The notes under the pieces are model-generated. The model had not been told where the DNA came from and did no database searches. It saw nothing but the letters and a program-made list of their open reading frames with translations. A stretch of 64,000 nucleotides of DNA from Streptomyces zhaozhouensis (GTDB taxonomy: Bacteria; Actinomycetota; Actinomycetes; Streptomycetales; Streptomycetaceae), in contig NZ_OCNE01000004.1 of the NCBI RefSeq assembly GCF_900230195.1, positions 1 through 64,000 on the forward strand, read 5' to 3'. The position numbers were made by a program, and so were the translations under genes. Positions 29,112 to 37,594 of this stretch are shown piece by piece. The first letter of the stretch is position 1. Each line of letters begins with the position of its first letter.

Positions 29112-29588
29112 ATGCCCCTCGACCAGTCGTTCGTCGGGCGGAGTTACCCGCCCACCGAGCCGTACGAGGTGGGCCGGGAGAAGATCCGCGAGTTCGCCCA
29201 GGCGATCGGGGACGACAACCCCGCCTACGCGGACCCCGAGGCGGCCAGGGCGCTCGGCCACCCGGACGTGATCGCCCCGCCGACCTTCGTCTTCCTGGTC
29301 AGCTACCGCGCCGCTTTCGAGGTGATCTCCGACCCGAAGCTGGGCCTCGACTACAGCCGGGTGGTGCACAGCGAACAGAAGTTCTCGTATGTCCGGCCGC
29401 TGCGCGCCGGCGACCGGCTCTCGGTCAGCTCGACCATCGAGTCCATCAAGTCCCTGATGGGCAACGACGTGCTGACCGTGCGCGGCGAGCTGCACGACGA
29501 GACGGGCGCCCTGGTGGCGACCGCCCACACCAAGCTGGTGGCCAGGAGCGGCGGCGACGACGCGCCCGCCGGGGAGGGGGAGCGATGA
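29112..29588 (+). CDS. MaoC-family dehydratase, N-terminal type (HadA-like subunit)
   Basis: This 158-residue hotdog-fold protein starts MPLDQSFVGRSYPPTEPYEV with AGGAG 8 bases upstream. It contains the FAQAIGDDNPAYADPEAARALG region typical of MaoC_dehydrat_N, followed by IAPPTFVF. In mycobacteria and streptomycetes such a subunit pairs with a catalytic MaoC partner for fatty-acyl (3R)-hydroxyacyl dehydration. The stop overlaps the start of that partner gene by 4 bases. Confidence 0.9.
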   Translation: MPLDQSFVGRSYPPTEPYEVGREKIREFAQAIGDDNPAYADPEAARALGHPDVIAPPTFVFLVSYRAAFEVISDPKLGLDYSRVVHSEQKFSYVRPLRAGDRLSVSSTIESIKSLMGNDVLTVRGELHDETGALVATAHTKLVARSGGDDAPAGEGER

Positions 29589-30040
29589 CCCAGGAGACCG
29601 CGCGCCGCGTCGCCTACGCCGACGTCGAGGTGGGCACCGAACTGCCGTCCAGGACCTTCCCCGTGGACCGCGCCACGCTGGTGCGCTACGCGGGCGCCTC
29701 GCTCGACTTCAACCCGATCCACTGGAACGAGCGCTTCGCCGTCGAGGTCGGGCTGCCGAACGTGATCGCGCACGGGATGTTCACGATGGCCCAGGCCGGC
29801 CGCGTGGTCACCGACTGGGCCGGCGACCCGGGCGCGGTGCTGGAGTACGGGGTGCGGTTCACCAAGCCCGTCGTCGTCCCGGACGTGCCGGAGGGCGAGA
29901 TCGCGGCGGAGATCACCGTCGGCGGCAAGGTCGCCGTCAAGCTGGACGACGAACAGCGCACCGTTCGGGTGGATCTGACGGCGGTCAGCGCCGAGCAGAA
30001 GGTGCTGGGCATGGCCCGCGCCGTGGTCCGCCTGGCCTGA
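29585..30040 (+). CDS. MaoC-family dehydratase, catalytic subunit (HadB-like)
   Basis: This 151-residue protein contains the hydratase-2 motif, with catalytic Asp and His in DFNPIHWNERFAVEVGLPNVI followed by AHGMFTMAQAGR. It starts at the ATG of ATGA, coupled to the N-type subunit. Together they form a heterodimer acting on hydroxyacyl thioesters in the cytosol, by analogy with HadAB. A 12-bp stem terminator closes the unit. Confidence 0.92.
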   Translation: MTQETARRVAYADVEVGTELPSRTFPVDRATLVRYAGASLDFNPIHWNERFAVEVGLPNVIAHGMFTMAQAGRVVTDWAGDPGAVLEYGVRFTKPVVVPDVPEGEIAAEITVGGKVAVKLDDEQRTVRVDLTAVSAEQKVLGMARAVVRLA

Positions 30041-30047
30041 GCGGGCG

Positions 30048-30081
30048 CCCCGGGCCGGAACGCGGGTGCTCCGGCCCGGGG
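30048..30081 (+). terminator. terminator after the MaoC pair
   Basis: A perfect 12-bp stem, CCCCGGGCCGGA (30048-30059) with TCCGGCCCGGGG (30070-30081), has a 10-base loop. Confidence 0.82.
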
Positions 30082-30110
30082 TTGACAGGCTAGTGATTGC
30101 TCAATAACTT
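30082..30110 (+). promoter_or_regulatory. TetR-gene promoter and overlapping operator
   Basis: TTGACA (30082-30087), 17 bases, then TAACTT (30105-30110) form a near-consensus promoter. The start point would fall at about 30117, the A of the initiation codon, so the mRNA is probably leaderless. The 18-mer CTAGTGATTGCTCAATAA (30090-30107) fills the spacer and enters the -10. Confidence 0.7.
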
Positions 30111-30116
30111 ACTCGT

Positions 30117-30713
30117 ATGGCACGGGAGAGCGGCCGGATGTCGGCCGAGGAGCGGCGCGAGAGCGTGATCCGCGCGGCGGTGGTCGAGTTCGGCCGCGCC
30201 GGGTACGTGGGCACGACGACGGCGTCCATCGCCAAGCGGGTGGGGGTCTCCCAGCCGTATCTCTTCCGGCTCTTCCCGGACAAGCGGGCGATCTTCCTGG
30301 CCGCCGCGCGCCACTCCATCGAGCGGTTGCGGCGGCGGTTCGAGGAGGCCGCCGGGGGGCTGGGGCCCGAGGAGGCCCACGCCGCCATGTGCAAGGCGTA
30401 CTTCCCGATGATCTCCGACCGCAGCGACCTGCTCTTCCAGATGCAGATGTATGTCGCGGTCAGCGCGCGGGAGGCGGAGGGGGACGAGGAGTTCGCCTCC
30501 GAGATCCGCGACCTGTGGGCGGAGCTGTGGGACGGGATACAGGGCCGCTTCGGTGGTGACCCCGTTCTCACCAGGGACTTCTTCAGTGTCGGCATGTTGA
30601 TCAACGTGACCCTCTCGATGGGGTTCCCCGAGGGGCACCGGGTCTGGGACACGTTGACCGTCTTCGACCATCTCTCCGGCGCGGAGGAGGGCGGGTCCGG
30701 CGCGGCCGGCTGA
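30117..30713 (+). CDS. TetR/AcrR-family regulator of the adjacent MFS exporter
   Basis: This 198-residue regulator has a helix-turn-helix at about residues 15-60 (VIRAAVVEFGRAGYVGTTTA; SIAKRVGVSQPYLFRLFPDK). Its ligand domain includes FQMQMYVAVSAREAEGDEEF and RDFFSVGMLINVTLSMG. It lies directly upstream of an MFS exporter in the same direction. Matching 18-bp operators occur in its own promoter and before the MFS gene, so it very likely represses both. Confidence 0.9.
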   Translation: MARESGRMSAEERRESVIRAAVVEFGRAGYVGTTTASIAKRVGVSQPYLFRLFPDKRAIFLAAARHSIERLRRRFEEAAGGLGPEEAHAAMCKAYFPMISDRSDLLFQMQMYVAVSAREAEGDEEFASEIRDLWAELWDGIQGRFGGDPVLTRDFFSVGMLINVTLSMGFPEGHRVWDTLTVFDHLSGAEEGGSGAAG

Positions 30714-30745
30714 CCCGGCGTCCCGTTGAGTCCTTCCAGGGCCGG

Positions 30746-30784
30746 GGACACGTGTGTCCTCAAAACTTATTGACCGATCACTAA
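30746..30784. promoter_or_regulatory. operator region upstream of the MFS exporter
   Basis: TTATTGACCGATCACTAA (30767-30784) is, on the other strand, TTAGTGATCGGTCAATAA, matching the element in the TetR promoter at 15 of 18 positions. It is an imperfect palindrome (TTAGTGA...TCAATAA). Just upstream is GGACAC-GT-GTGTCC (30746-30759), a second inverted repeat with 6-bp arms. Confidence 0.65.
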
Positions 30785-30804
30785 TTTTCCACTCGGAGGG
30801 GATC

Positions 30805-32277
30805 ATGGCGCACGACGTCGCGCGGGACGAGGAGCGGAAGAGGCCACCGGGAGCGGGAGGCCGGGGCAGCGTCGGATGGACGCTGCTGATCGTGGGCGCG
30901 GCCACCTTCATGGCCGCCCTGGACAACCTGGTGGTCACCACCGCGCTGCCGGTGCTCAGGGACGACCTCGGCGGGAAGCTCTCCGACCTGGAGTGGATCG
31001 TCAACGGCTACACCCTGCCGTTCGCCTGCCTGCTGCTGCTGGGCGCCGCGCTCGGCGACCGCTTCGGGCGCCGACGGGTCTTCGGCATCGGCGTCGCCCT
31101 CTTCACCGCCGCCTCGGCGGGCGCCGCGCTCGCCGGCTCGACGGGCGAGCTGATCGCGGCCCGCGCCCTCCAGGGCGCCGGCGCCGCCATCCTGATGCCG
31201 CTCAGCCTCACCCTGATCTCGGCCGCCGTCCCGAGGGAGCGGCGCGGCGCCGCGTTCGGGATCTGGGGCGCGGTCAACGGCCTGGCCGTCGCCGCGGGCC
31301 CGCTGGTCGGCGGGGCCATCACCGAGCACCTCACCTGGCAGTGGATCTTCTGGCTCAACGTCCCGATCGGCCTCGCCCTGATCCCGCTGGCCCACCACCG
31401 GCTGGCCGAGAGCCGGGGCGGCGACGGCCGGCTCGACCTGGTCGGCACGGCCCTGGTCAGCGGCGGCCTCTTCGGCGTCGTGCTCTCCCTGGTGCGGGGA
31501 CACGAACACGGCTGGACCTCGGGCCCGGTGCTCGCGGGCTTCGTCCTCGGCGGACTGCTGCTGATCGCCTTCGTCCGCTGGGAGCTGCGCACCGCGACCC
31601 CGATGCTGCCCATGCGCCTCTTCCGCTCCCGCGCCTTCAGCGCGGTCAACGGGGCGAGCCTGCTGATGTTCGCCGGCATGTTCGGCTCGATCTTCCTGCT
31701 CACCCAGTTCCTCCAGCTGGTCCAGGGTTACTCGCCCACCGAGGCCGGGCTGCGGATGCTGCCGTGGACGGGGATGACCCTGCTGGTCGCCCCGCTGGCC
31801 GGCGCCCTCACCGACCGGATAGGCGGCCGCACGGTGGTCGCCACCGGCATGACGCTGATGGCCGTCGGTCTCGGCTGGCTCGCCGTCCTGGCCGAGCCGG
31901 GCGTGAGCTACGCCTCCCAGATACCGGCGTTCGTCCTCAGCGGCACGGGCATGGCCATGTTCTTCGCCCCGACCGGCGCCATGGTGATGAGTTCGGTCCG
32001 CCCCCAGGAGGAGGGCATCGCCTCCGGGGTGAACAACGCGCTCCGCGAGGTCGGCGGCGCCCTCGGAGTCGCCGTGCTCGCCTCGGTCTTCGCCAGCCGG
32101 GGCGGGTACGAGACGCACCAGGTGTTCACCGACGGGCTGGTGCCCGCGCTCTGGGTCGGTACCGTCCTGCTGCTCGCCGCGGCGGTCCTGATGCTGCTGG
32201 TGCCCCGCCGCTCCGCGAAGCCTCCGGCGACGCCCGCCGAGCCGGACGCCCCCGCTCCGGTCGCCGCCGCCGCCTGA
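30805..32277 (+). CDS. DHA2-family MFS exporter
   Basis: This 490-residue, roughly 14-helix transporter starts at ATG 30805 behind GGAGGGG. Family features are the first-helix motif ALDNLVVTTALPVLRDDLGG, GDRFGRRRVFGIG (motif A) in the first cytoplasmic loop, and AAGPLVGGAITEHLTWQWIF (motif C) in helix 5. It is a proton-coupled drug or metabolite exporter of unknown substrate. It is placed after, and probably controlled by, the TetR gene 91 bases upstream. Confidence 0.92.
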   Translation: MAHDVARDEERKRPPGAGGRGSVGWTLLIVGAATFMAALDNLVVTTALPVLRDDLGGKLSDLEWIVNGYTLPFACLLLLGAALGDRFGRRRVFGIGVALFTAASAGAALAGSTGELIAARALQGAGAAILMPLSLTLISAAVPRERRGAAFGIWGAVNGLAVAAGPLVGGAITEHLTWQWIFWLNVPIGLALIPLAHHRLAESRGGDGRLDLVGTALVSGGLFGVVLSLVRGHEHGWTSGPVLAGFVLGGLLLIAFVRWELRTATPMLPMRLFRSRAFSAVNGASLLMFAGMFGSIFLLTQFLQLVQGYSPTEAGLRMLPWTGMTLLVAPLAGALTDRIGGRTVVATGMTLMAVGLGWLAVLAEPGVSYASQIPAFVLSGTGMAMFFAPTGAMVMSSVRPQEEGIASGVNNALREVGGALGVAVLASVFASRGGYETHQVFTDGLVPALWVGTVLLLAAAVLMLLVPRRSAKPPATPAEPDAPAPVAAAA

Positions 32278-32351
32278 CGGCGGGCGGGCGTCCCGCCCGT
32301 GCCCGGCGGAGGGGGCCGGTCACGGGCGGGACGGTCTCGTATGGTGGCGGG

Positions 32352-33407
32352 GTGCTGGAGACTCCTGACGCCCCGCTGGCGCCGCTGACCACCCTCCGCC
32401 TCGGCGGGCCCGCCGACCGGCTGCTGACCGCGACCACCGACGAGGAGATCGTCGAGGCCGTCCGCCGGGCCGACGCCGAGCGCCGACCGCTGCTGCTGAT
32501 CGGCGGCGGCAGCAACCTGGTCGTCGCCGACAGCGGCTTCCGCGGCACCGCGCTGCGCCTCGCCACCACCGGGGTCCGGCTGGACGGCACCCGCCTGGAG
32601 CTGGCCGCCGGGGAGAACTGGTCGGCGGCCGTCGCCCGCACGGTGGAGGCCGGCCTGGCCGGCGTCGAGTGCCTGGCCGGCATCCCCGGGTCCGCCGGGG
32701 CCACCCCGATCCAGAACGTGGGCGCCTACGGGCAGGAGGTCTCCTCGGTGATCACCGAGGTCGTCGCCTACGACCGCGAGACCGACGAGACCGTCACGCT
32801 CACCGGCGAGGAGTGCGGCTTCGCCTACCGCCACAGCCGCTTCAAGGCCGAGCCGCACCGCTTCGTCGTGCTGCGCGTCCGCTGCGAGCTGGAGGACGCC
32901 GGCGGCCTCTCGGCCCCCATCCGCTACGCCGAGACCGCGCGGCTGCTCGGTGTCGAGCAGGGCGGCAGGGTGCCGCTGGCCAACGCCAGGGAGGCCGTGC
33001 TGAAGCTGCGCACCGGCAAGGGCATGGTGCTGGACCCGGAGGACCACGACACCTGGTCCGCCGGCTCCTTCTTCACCAACCCGGTGCTGGACGCCGACGC
33101 CTTCGCCGCCTTCCGCCGCCGCGCGGTCGAGCGGCTCGGCCCCGAGGCGGAGCCGCCGGCCTACCCGGCCCCCGACGGCCACACCAAGACCTCGGCCGCC
33201 TGGCTGATCGACCGCGCCGGCTTCACCAAGGGCTACGGCACCGGTCCGGCCCGCATCTCCGGCAAGCACACGCTGGCGCTGACCAACCGGGGCGAGGCCA
33301 CGACGGCCGACCTCCTCGCCCTCGCCCGCGAGGTCCGCGACGGCGTCCACGCCGCGTTCGGCGTCACCCTGGTCAACGAACCGGTCCTGGTGGGCACATC
33401 GCTCTGA
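32352..33407 (+). CDS. murB: UDP-N-acetylmuramate dehydrogenase
   Basis: This 351-residue flavoenzyme reduces UDP-GlcNAc-enolpyruvate in peptidoglycan synthesis in the cytosol. The FAD site includes LLLIGGGSNLVVADSGFRG. The catalytic segment AGIPGSAGATPIQNVGAYGQ, the Tyr of CGFAYRHSRFK, and the Ser of AGSFFTNPV are present. The C-terminal AWLIDRAGFTKG is typical. The GTG at 32352 is chosen as start because it precedes LETPDAPLAPLTTLRLGGPA. Adjacency to adenosine deaminase and AspC genes is the common Streptomyces order. Confidence 0.95.
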   Translation: MLETPDAPLAPLTTLRLGGPADRLLTATTDEEIVEAVRRADAERRPLLLIGGGSNLVVADSGFRGTALRLATTGVRLDGTRLELAAGENWSAAVARTVEAGLAGVECLAGIPGSAGATPIQNVGAYGQEVSSVITEVVAYDRETDETVTLTGEECGFAYRHSRFKAEPHRFVVLRVRCELEDAGGLSAPIRYAETARLLGVEQGGRVPLANAREAVLKLRTGKGMVLDPEDHDTWSAGSFFTNPVLDADAFAAFRRRAVERLGPEAEPPAYPAPDGHTKTSAAWLIDRAGFTKGYGTGPARISGKHTLALTNRGEATTADLLALAREVRDGVHAAFGVTLVNEPVLVGTSL

Positions 33408-33442
33408 CCCGCGGCGCTTGGAGGAGGCGACCACGCGTGCGC

Positions 33443-33535
33443 GTCGCGCGGGCGGGTTGTCGTGCGCGCCCCGGCGGGTGATTGCCCGCGCGGTTCCCCG
33501 CGCCCCTGCCACGTCGGTGGGCGGCTTGAGGGAAG
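33443..33535. repeat. partial dispersed copy of the intergenic repeat
   Basis: GGGTTGTCG, GTTCCCCGCGCCCCT and GTCGGTGGGCGGCTTG occur in the same order as in the tandem copies at 26010-26333, but the right half with the complementary hairpin arm is missing. Confidence 0.75.
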
Positions 33536-33557
33536 GCCGACCGGGCCGGTCAGCGGA

Positions 33558-34577
33558 TCACCCCGCCAGCCAGGCGTCGATCTCGACCATCGTCTTCGCC
33601 CGCACGTCCTCCGGAGCCGCCGAGGCCCGCAGGGACTGGCGGGCCAGTTCGGCCAGTTCGTGGTCGGTGAACGCGTGGTGCAGCCGCGCGATCTCGTACT
33701 GCGCGGCCAGCCGCGAGCCGAAGAGCAGCGGGTCGTCGGCGCCCAGCGCCATCGGCACCCCCGCGTCCCACAACCTCCGCAGCGGAACGTCCTCCGGGCG
33801 TTCGTACACCCCCAGCGCCACGTTGGACGCCGGGCAGACCTCGCAGGCCACCCCCGCCTCGGCGAGGCTGGTCAGCACGGCGGGGTCCTCGACCGCCCGC
33901 ACCCCGTGCCCCACCCGCGCCGCGCCCAGATCGGTGAGGCAGTCCCGCACGCTCACCGGTCCCGCCAACTCACCGCCGTGCGGGGCGGCCAGCAGCCCGC
34001 CCTCCCGGGCGATCGTGAAGGCGCGGTCGAAGTCCCGGGCGAACCCCCGGCGTTCGTCGTTGGACAGCCCGAACCCGACCACGCCCTGGTCGCGGTAGCG
34101 CACCGCGAGCCGCGCCAGGGTGCGCGCGTCCAGCGGGTGCTTCATCCGGTTCGCCGCGACCAGCACCCGCATCCCCAGGCCGGTCTCCCGCGAGGTGGTG
34201 CGCACCGCGTCCAGGATGATCTCCAGCGCCGGGATCAGCCCGCCGAGTCGCGGCGCGTAGGAGGTCGGGTCGACCTGGATCTCCAGCCAGCGCGAGCCGT
34301 CCCGCACGTCCTCCTCCGCCGCCTCGCGCACCAGCCGCTGGATGTCCTCCGGCTCGCGCAGGCACGACCTGGCCAGGTCGTAGAGGCGCTGGAAGCGGAA
34401 CCAGCCCCGCTCGTCGGTGGCCCGCAGCCGCGGTGGCTCCCCGCCGCGCAGCGCCTCGGGCAGGTGGACGCCGTACTTGTCCGCCAGTTCCAGCAGGGTC
34501 GCGGGCCGCATGGACCCCGTGAAGTGCAGGTGCAGATGCGCCTTCGGGAGGGACTTCAGATCACGAACACGAGCCAT
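33558..34577 (-). CDS. add: adenosine deaminase
   Basis: This 339-residue zinc enzyme converts adenosine to inosine in purine salvage. The N-terminal PKAHLHLHFTGS gives zinc ligands His14 and His16. GLSNDER, then APHGGE (His and catalytic Glu), then ARVGHGVRA (His) and LGADDPLLFGS (the Asp pair) follow in family order. The ATG at 34577 gives the normal length. It is convergent with murB, and a repeat-derived intergenic segment lies between. Confidence 0.93.
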   Translation of the reverse strand: MARVRDLKSLPKAHLHLHFTGSMRPATLLELADKYGVHLPEALRGGEPPRLRATDERGWFRFQRLYDLARSCLREPEDIQRLVREAAEEDVRDGSRWLEIQVDPTSYAPRLGGLIPALEIILDAVRTTSRETGLGMRVLVAANRMKHPLDARTLARLAVRYRDQGVVGFGLSNDERRGFARDFDRAFTIAREGGLLAAPHGGELAGPVSVRDCLTDLGAARVGHGVRAVEDPAVLTSLAEAGVACEVCPASNVALGVYERPEDVPLRRLWDAGVPMALGADDPLLFGSRLAAQYEIARLHHAFTDHELAELARQSLRASAAPEDVRAKTMVEIDAWLAG

Positions 34578-34640
34578 CCCAGGATCTTGCCGTACCAGGC
34601 CGGCGCGCCCAAACCCGGGCGCCGCGCCGGTCCACCGCGC

Positions 34641-34676
34641 GGGGGCCGGCCCGAGCCCGTGTTCGGGCCGGCCCCC
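34641..34676. terminator. terminator downstream of the AspC-type gene
   Basis: A perfect 14-bp stem GGGGGCCGGCCCGA (34641-34654) with TCGGGCCGGCCCCC (34663-34676) and an 8-base loop lies just past the leftward stop at 34685. Confidence 0.85.
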
Positions 34677-34684
34677 GCCGGGCC

Positions 34685-35935
34685 TCAGCGGGCCTCGGCC
34701 AGCAGCTTCTGGATCCGGGAGATGCCCTCGACCAGGTCGTCGTCGCCCAGCGCGTAGGAGAACCGCAGATACCCGGGGGTGCCGAACGCCTCACCCGGCA
34801 CCACGGCGACCTCGGCCTTCTCCAGCAGCACCTCGGCCAACTCCAGCGTGGTGGAGGGCCGCTGGCCGCCGATCTCGCGGCCGAGCAGTGCCTTGACCGA
34901 GGGGTAGGCGTAGAACGCGCCCTTGGGCTCGGGGCAGTCGACGCCCTCGATCTCGTTGAGCATCCGCACGATGGTGGTGCGGCGCCGGTCGAACGCCTCG
35001 CGCATCCGCACCACCGCGTCCAGGTCACCGGAGACGGCGGCCAGCGCGGCGGCCTGGGCGACGTTGCTCACGTTGGAGGTCGCGTGCGACTGGAGGTTGC
35101 TCGCCGCCTTGATCACGTCGCGCGGGCCGACGACCCAGCCCACCCGCCAGCCGGTCATGGCGTAGGTCTTGGCGACGCCGTTGACGATCACGCAGCGGTC
35201 GGCCAGCTCGGGCACCAGCGTCGGCATCGAGCTGAACTGGGCGTCCCCGTAGACCAGATGTTCGTAGATCTCGTCGGTGAGCACCCACAGGTCGTGGTCG
35301 ACCGCCCACTGGCCGATGGCCCTGGTCTCCTCGGGCGAGTAGATCGCGCCGGTCGGGTTGGACGGCGAGACGAAGAGCAGCACCTTGGTGCGCTGCGTGC
35401 GGGCCGCCTCCAACTGCTCGACGGTCGCCAGATAGCCGCTGGTCTCGTCCGTGTCCACGAAGACCGGCACGCCGCCGGCCAGCCGGATCGACTCCGGGTA
35501 GGTGGTCCAGTACGGCGCGGGGACGATCACCTCGTCGCCCGGGTCGAGCAGGGTGGCGAACGCCTCGTAGATCGCCTGCTTGCCGCCGTTGGTGATCAGC
35601 ACCTGGCTGGCCTCGACCTGGTAACCGGAGTCCCGCAGCGTCTTGGCCGCGACCGCGTCCTTCAGCTCCGGCAGCCCACCGGCCGGGGTGTAGCGGTGGA
35701 AGCGCGGCTCCCGGCAGGCGGCCTCGGCCGCGGCGACGATGTAGTCGGGGGTCGGGAAGTCCGGCTCGCCGGCACCGAATCCGATCACGGGCCGCCCGGC
35801 GGCGCGCAGCGCCTTGGCCTTGGCGGTGACGGCCAGCGTCGCGGACTCGGAGATGGCGCCGATCCGCGCGGATACCCGGCGCTGGGCCGGCGGTGCGACG
35901 GGCGGTTGGGCAGGGGGTGGGGTTGCGGCACTCAT
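34685..35935 (-). CDS. aspC: pyridoxal-phosphate-dependent aminotransferase, aspartate aminotransferase type
   Basis: This 416-residue fold-type I enzyme transfers the amino group of aspartate to 2-oxoglutarate. Visible features are the substrate-binding [15 protein letters not shown], the NPTGAIYS segment, [15 protein letters not shown] with the PLP Asp, and the Schiff-base Lys256 in [16 protein letters not shown]. The Arg that binds the carboxylate lies in [13 protein letters not shown]. The short Pro/Ala-rich N-terminus precedes [21 protein letters not shown] gene of this type directly before tRNA-Trp-secE-nusG is typical of Streptomyces. Narrower substrate assignment is family-based. Confidence 0.92.
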   Translation of the reverse strand: MSAATPPPAQPPVAPPAQRRVSARIGAISESATLAVTAKAKALRAAGRPVIGFGAGEPDFPTPDYIVAAAEAACREPRFHRYTPAGGLPELKDAVAAKTLRDSGYQVEASQVLITNGGKQAIYEAFATLLDPGDEVIVPAPYWTTYPESIRLAGGVPVFVDTDETSGYLATVEQLEAARTQRTKVLLFVSPSNPTGAIYSPEETRAIGQWAVDHDLWVLTDEIYEHLVYGDAQFSSMPTLVPELADRCVIVNGVAKTYAMTGWRVGWVVGPRDVIKAASNLQSHATSNVSNVAQAAALAAVSGDLDAVVRMREAFDRRRTTIVRMLNEIEGVDCPEPKGAFYAYPSVKALLGREIGGQRPSTTLELAEVLLEKAEVAVVPGEAFGTPGYLRFSYALGDDDLVEGISRIQKLLAEAR

Positions 35936-36111
35936 GGGTGCATCGTTCCAGACGGCCGCGCGGGGCGGCACGTGAGTTGCGCGGGATGCCCCATACGTCA
36001 CACCCGTCGCACCGGAACGCCCGGCACTTCCCGGTCGACGCCCGGCCTTTGAGCACGTACACTCCTCAGCGGTGGCGCCGGATGCGGTAGGTTGTCCGGG
36101 CCACACGGTAA

Positions 36112-36184
36112 AGGGTCGTAGCTCAATTGGTAGAGCACTGGTCTCCAAAACCAGCGGTTGGGGGTTCAAGTCCCTCCGGCCCTG
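36112..36184 (+). tRNA. tRNA-Trp (anticodon CCA)
   Basis: The acceptor AGGGTCG pairs with CGGCCCT, the D-arm is GCTC/GAGC, the anticodon arm CTGGT-CTCCAAA-ACCAG gives CCA, and the T-arm GGGGG-TTCAAGT-CCCTC is intact. It lies directly before secE. Confidence 0.95.
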
Positions 36185-36201
36185 CTGCACGAAAGTGAAA
36201 G

Positions 36202-36225
36202 AGCCGTCCGGGTGGCCGGGCGGCT
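36202..36225 (+). terminator. hairpin between tRNA-Trp and secE
   Basis: A 10-bp stem AGCCGTCCGG (36202-36211) and CCGGGCGGCT (36216-36225), with one G-T pair and a 4-base loop, lies between the tRNA and secE. It may be a weak terminator or a processing signal. Confidence 0.5.
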
Positions 36226-36256
36226 TATGACCATGACCGGGATCGGGTGAGGACGA

Positions 36257-36529
36257 GTGGCTGGGATCACGGACTCCGTTGAGGCGCCGGAACCCCGGGG
36301 CGAGGGCGGCGCCGGCCGTCGTGGCCGGCGGGCCAAGAGGGGTCCGCTGGGCAAGCTCGCGCTCTTCTACCGGCAGGTCGTCGCGGAGCTGCGCAAGGTC
36401 GTCTGGCCCACCCGCAGGCAGCTGACGACGTACGCGACAGCGGTGATCGTCTTCGTCGTCGTCGTCATCTGCATCCTGACCGTGCTTGACTGGGGATTCA
36501 GCCGAGTCATCGAGTACGTCTTCGGCTGA
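36257..36529 (+). CDS. secE: preprotein translocase subunit SecE
   Basis: This 90-residue single-span subunit of the SecYEG channel starts at GTG 36257. A basic cytosolic segment includes [20 protein letters not shown], the conserved amphipathic helix, followed by one transmembrane helix (about 58-78). The gene order tRNA-Trp, secE, nusG supports the call. Confidence 0.97.
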   Translation: MAGITDSVEAPEPRGEGGAGRRGRRAKRGPLGKLALFYRQVVAELRKVVWPTRRQLTTYATAVIVFVVVVICILTVLDWGFSRVIEYVFG

Positions 36530-36571
36530 TGCGCCATCCCTCGTAACGAAAGTCAGGAAGAAGCAGCTACC

Positions 36572-37360
36572 GTGTCTGACCCGAACCTGAACGACGCCTC
36601 CCCCGAGACCGAGGACGAGGCCACCGCGCGCGACGAGGTCCGCGACGAGGTCGAGGCGGACGCCGCGCCCGGCGATGTCGAGCAGGCAGAGGCTGCCGAG
36701 CCCGCCGAGGACGAGCCCGCCGAGGCGGAGGCCGCCCCGGAGCCGGTCGACCCGGTCGCCGCGCTCCGCGAGGAGCTGCGGACCCTCCCCGGCGAGTGGT
36801 ACGTGATCCACACCTACGCGGGCTACGAGAACCGCGTGAAGACCAACCTCGAACAGCGCGCCGTCTCGCTCAACGTCGAGGACTACATCTTCCAGGTCGA
36901 GGTGCCGCAGGAGGAGGTCGTCCAGATCAAGAACGGCGACCGCCGCACCATCAAGCAGAACAAGCTCCCCAGCTACGTGCTGGTCCGCATGGACCTGACC
37001 AACGAGTCCTGGGGCGTCGTGCGGAACACCCCGGGCGTCACCGGCTTCGTCGGCAACGCCTACGACCCGTACCCGCTGACCCTCGACGAGATCGTCAAGA
37101 TGCTCGCCCCCGAGGTCGAGCAGCAGGCCGCCGCCGAGGCCGCGGCAGAGGGCGCCCCCAGCGCCGGCCGCCGCGTCGAGGTCCAGGTCCTGGACTTCGA
37201 GGTCGGCGACTCGGTCACGGTCACCGACGGCCCGTTCGCCACCCTCCAGGCCACGATCAACGAGATCAACGCCGACTCCAAGAAGGTCAAGGGCCTGGTG
37301 GAGATCTTCGGCCGCGAGACCCCGGTCGAGCTGAGCTTCGACCAGATCCAGAAGAACTGA
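36572..37360 (+). CDS. nusG: transcription termination/antitermination factor NusG
   Basis: This 262-residue protein has an acidic N-terminal extension (about 1-65, very rich in Glu and Ala) seen in actinobacterial NusG. The NGN domain starts at [20 protein letters not shown] and includes [12 protein letters not shown]. The KOW domain ([20 protein letters not shown]) is at the C-terminus. It binds RNA polymerase and links it to Rho or the ribosome. GTG start. Unusually, it is not directly followed by rplK here. Confidence 0.97.
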   Translation: MSDPNLNDASPETEDEATARDEVRDEVEADAAPGDVEQAEAAEPAEDEPAEAEAAPEPVDPVAALREELRTLPGEWYVIHTYAGYENRVKTNLEQRAVSLNVEDYIFQVEVPQEEVVQIKNGDRRTIKQNKLPSYVLVRMDLTNESWGVVRNTPGVTGFVGNAYDPYPLTLDEIVKMLAPEVEQQAAAEAAAEGAPSAGRRVEVQVLDFEVGDSVTVTDGPFATLQATINEINADSKKVKGLVEIFGRETPVELSFDQIQKN

Positions 37361-37369
37361 CGTCGCGCC

Positions 37370-37401
37370 GCTCCGGCCCGTCGCGCGTTCCGGGCCGGAG
37401 C
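37370..37401 (+). terminator. terminator after nusG
   Basis: A perfect 11-bp stem GCTCCGGCCCG (37370-37380) with CGGGCCGGAGC (37391-37401) starts 10 bases after the nusG stop. It probably ends the secE-nusG transcript before the MoxR cassette. The remaining gap to 37594 holds no clear gene. Confidence 0.75.
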
Positions 37402-37594
37402 GCCCCGGCCCTCCTCCGTTCCGAGAGGCACCCGTTCTTCCGCCGCACACACCGCTGCGGGCATGATCGCTGCTGGCCGGCTGGTGCCGGACCGGCGCGG
37501 TCGACGCGAGCGGTGTCCCCTCCGCTCGCCCCGGCCCGGGGCCCGGTCCGCCCCGGCGGCCCGAGAGGGCAGGGGCGAGGAGGGAGTCGAGGCG

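Noticed and set aside
37463..37594. 44-residue N-terminal extension of the MoxR ATPase from the ATG at 37463
   Set aside because: The extension is Arg/Pro/Gly-rich with no similarity to MoxR proteins and no good ribosome-binding site, whereas GAGGAGGGAG precedes the TTG at 37595. It cannot be fully excluded.
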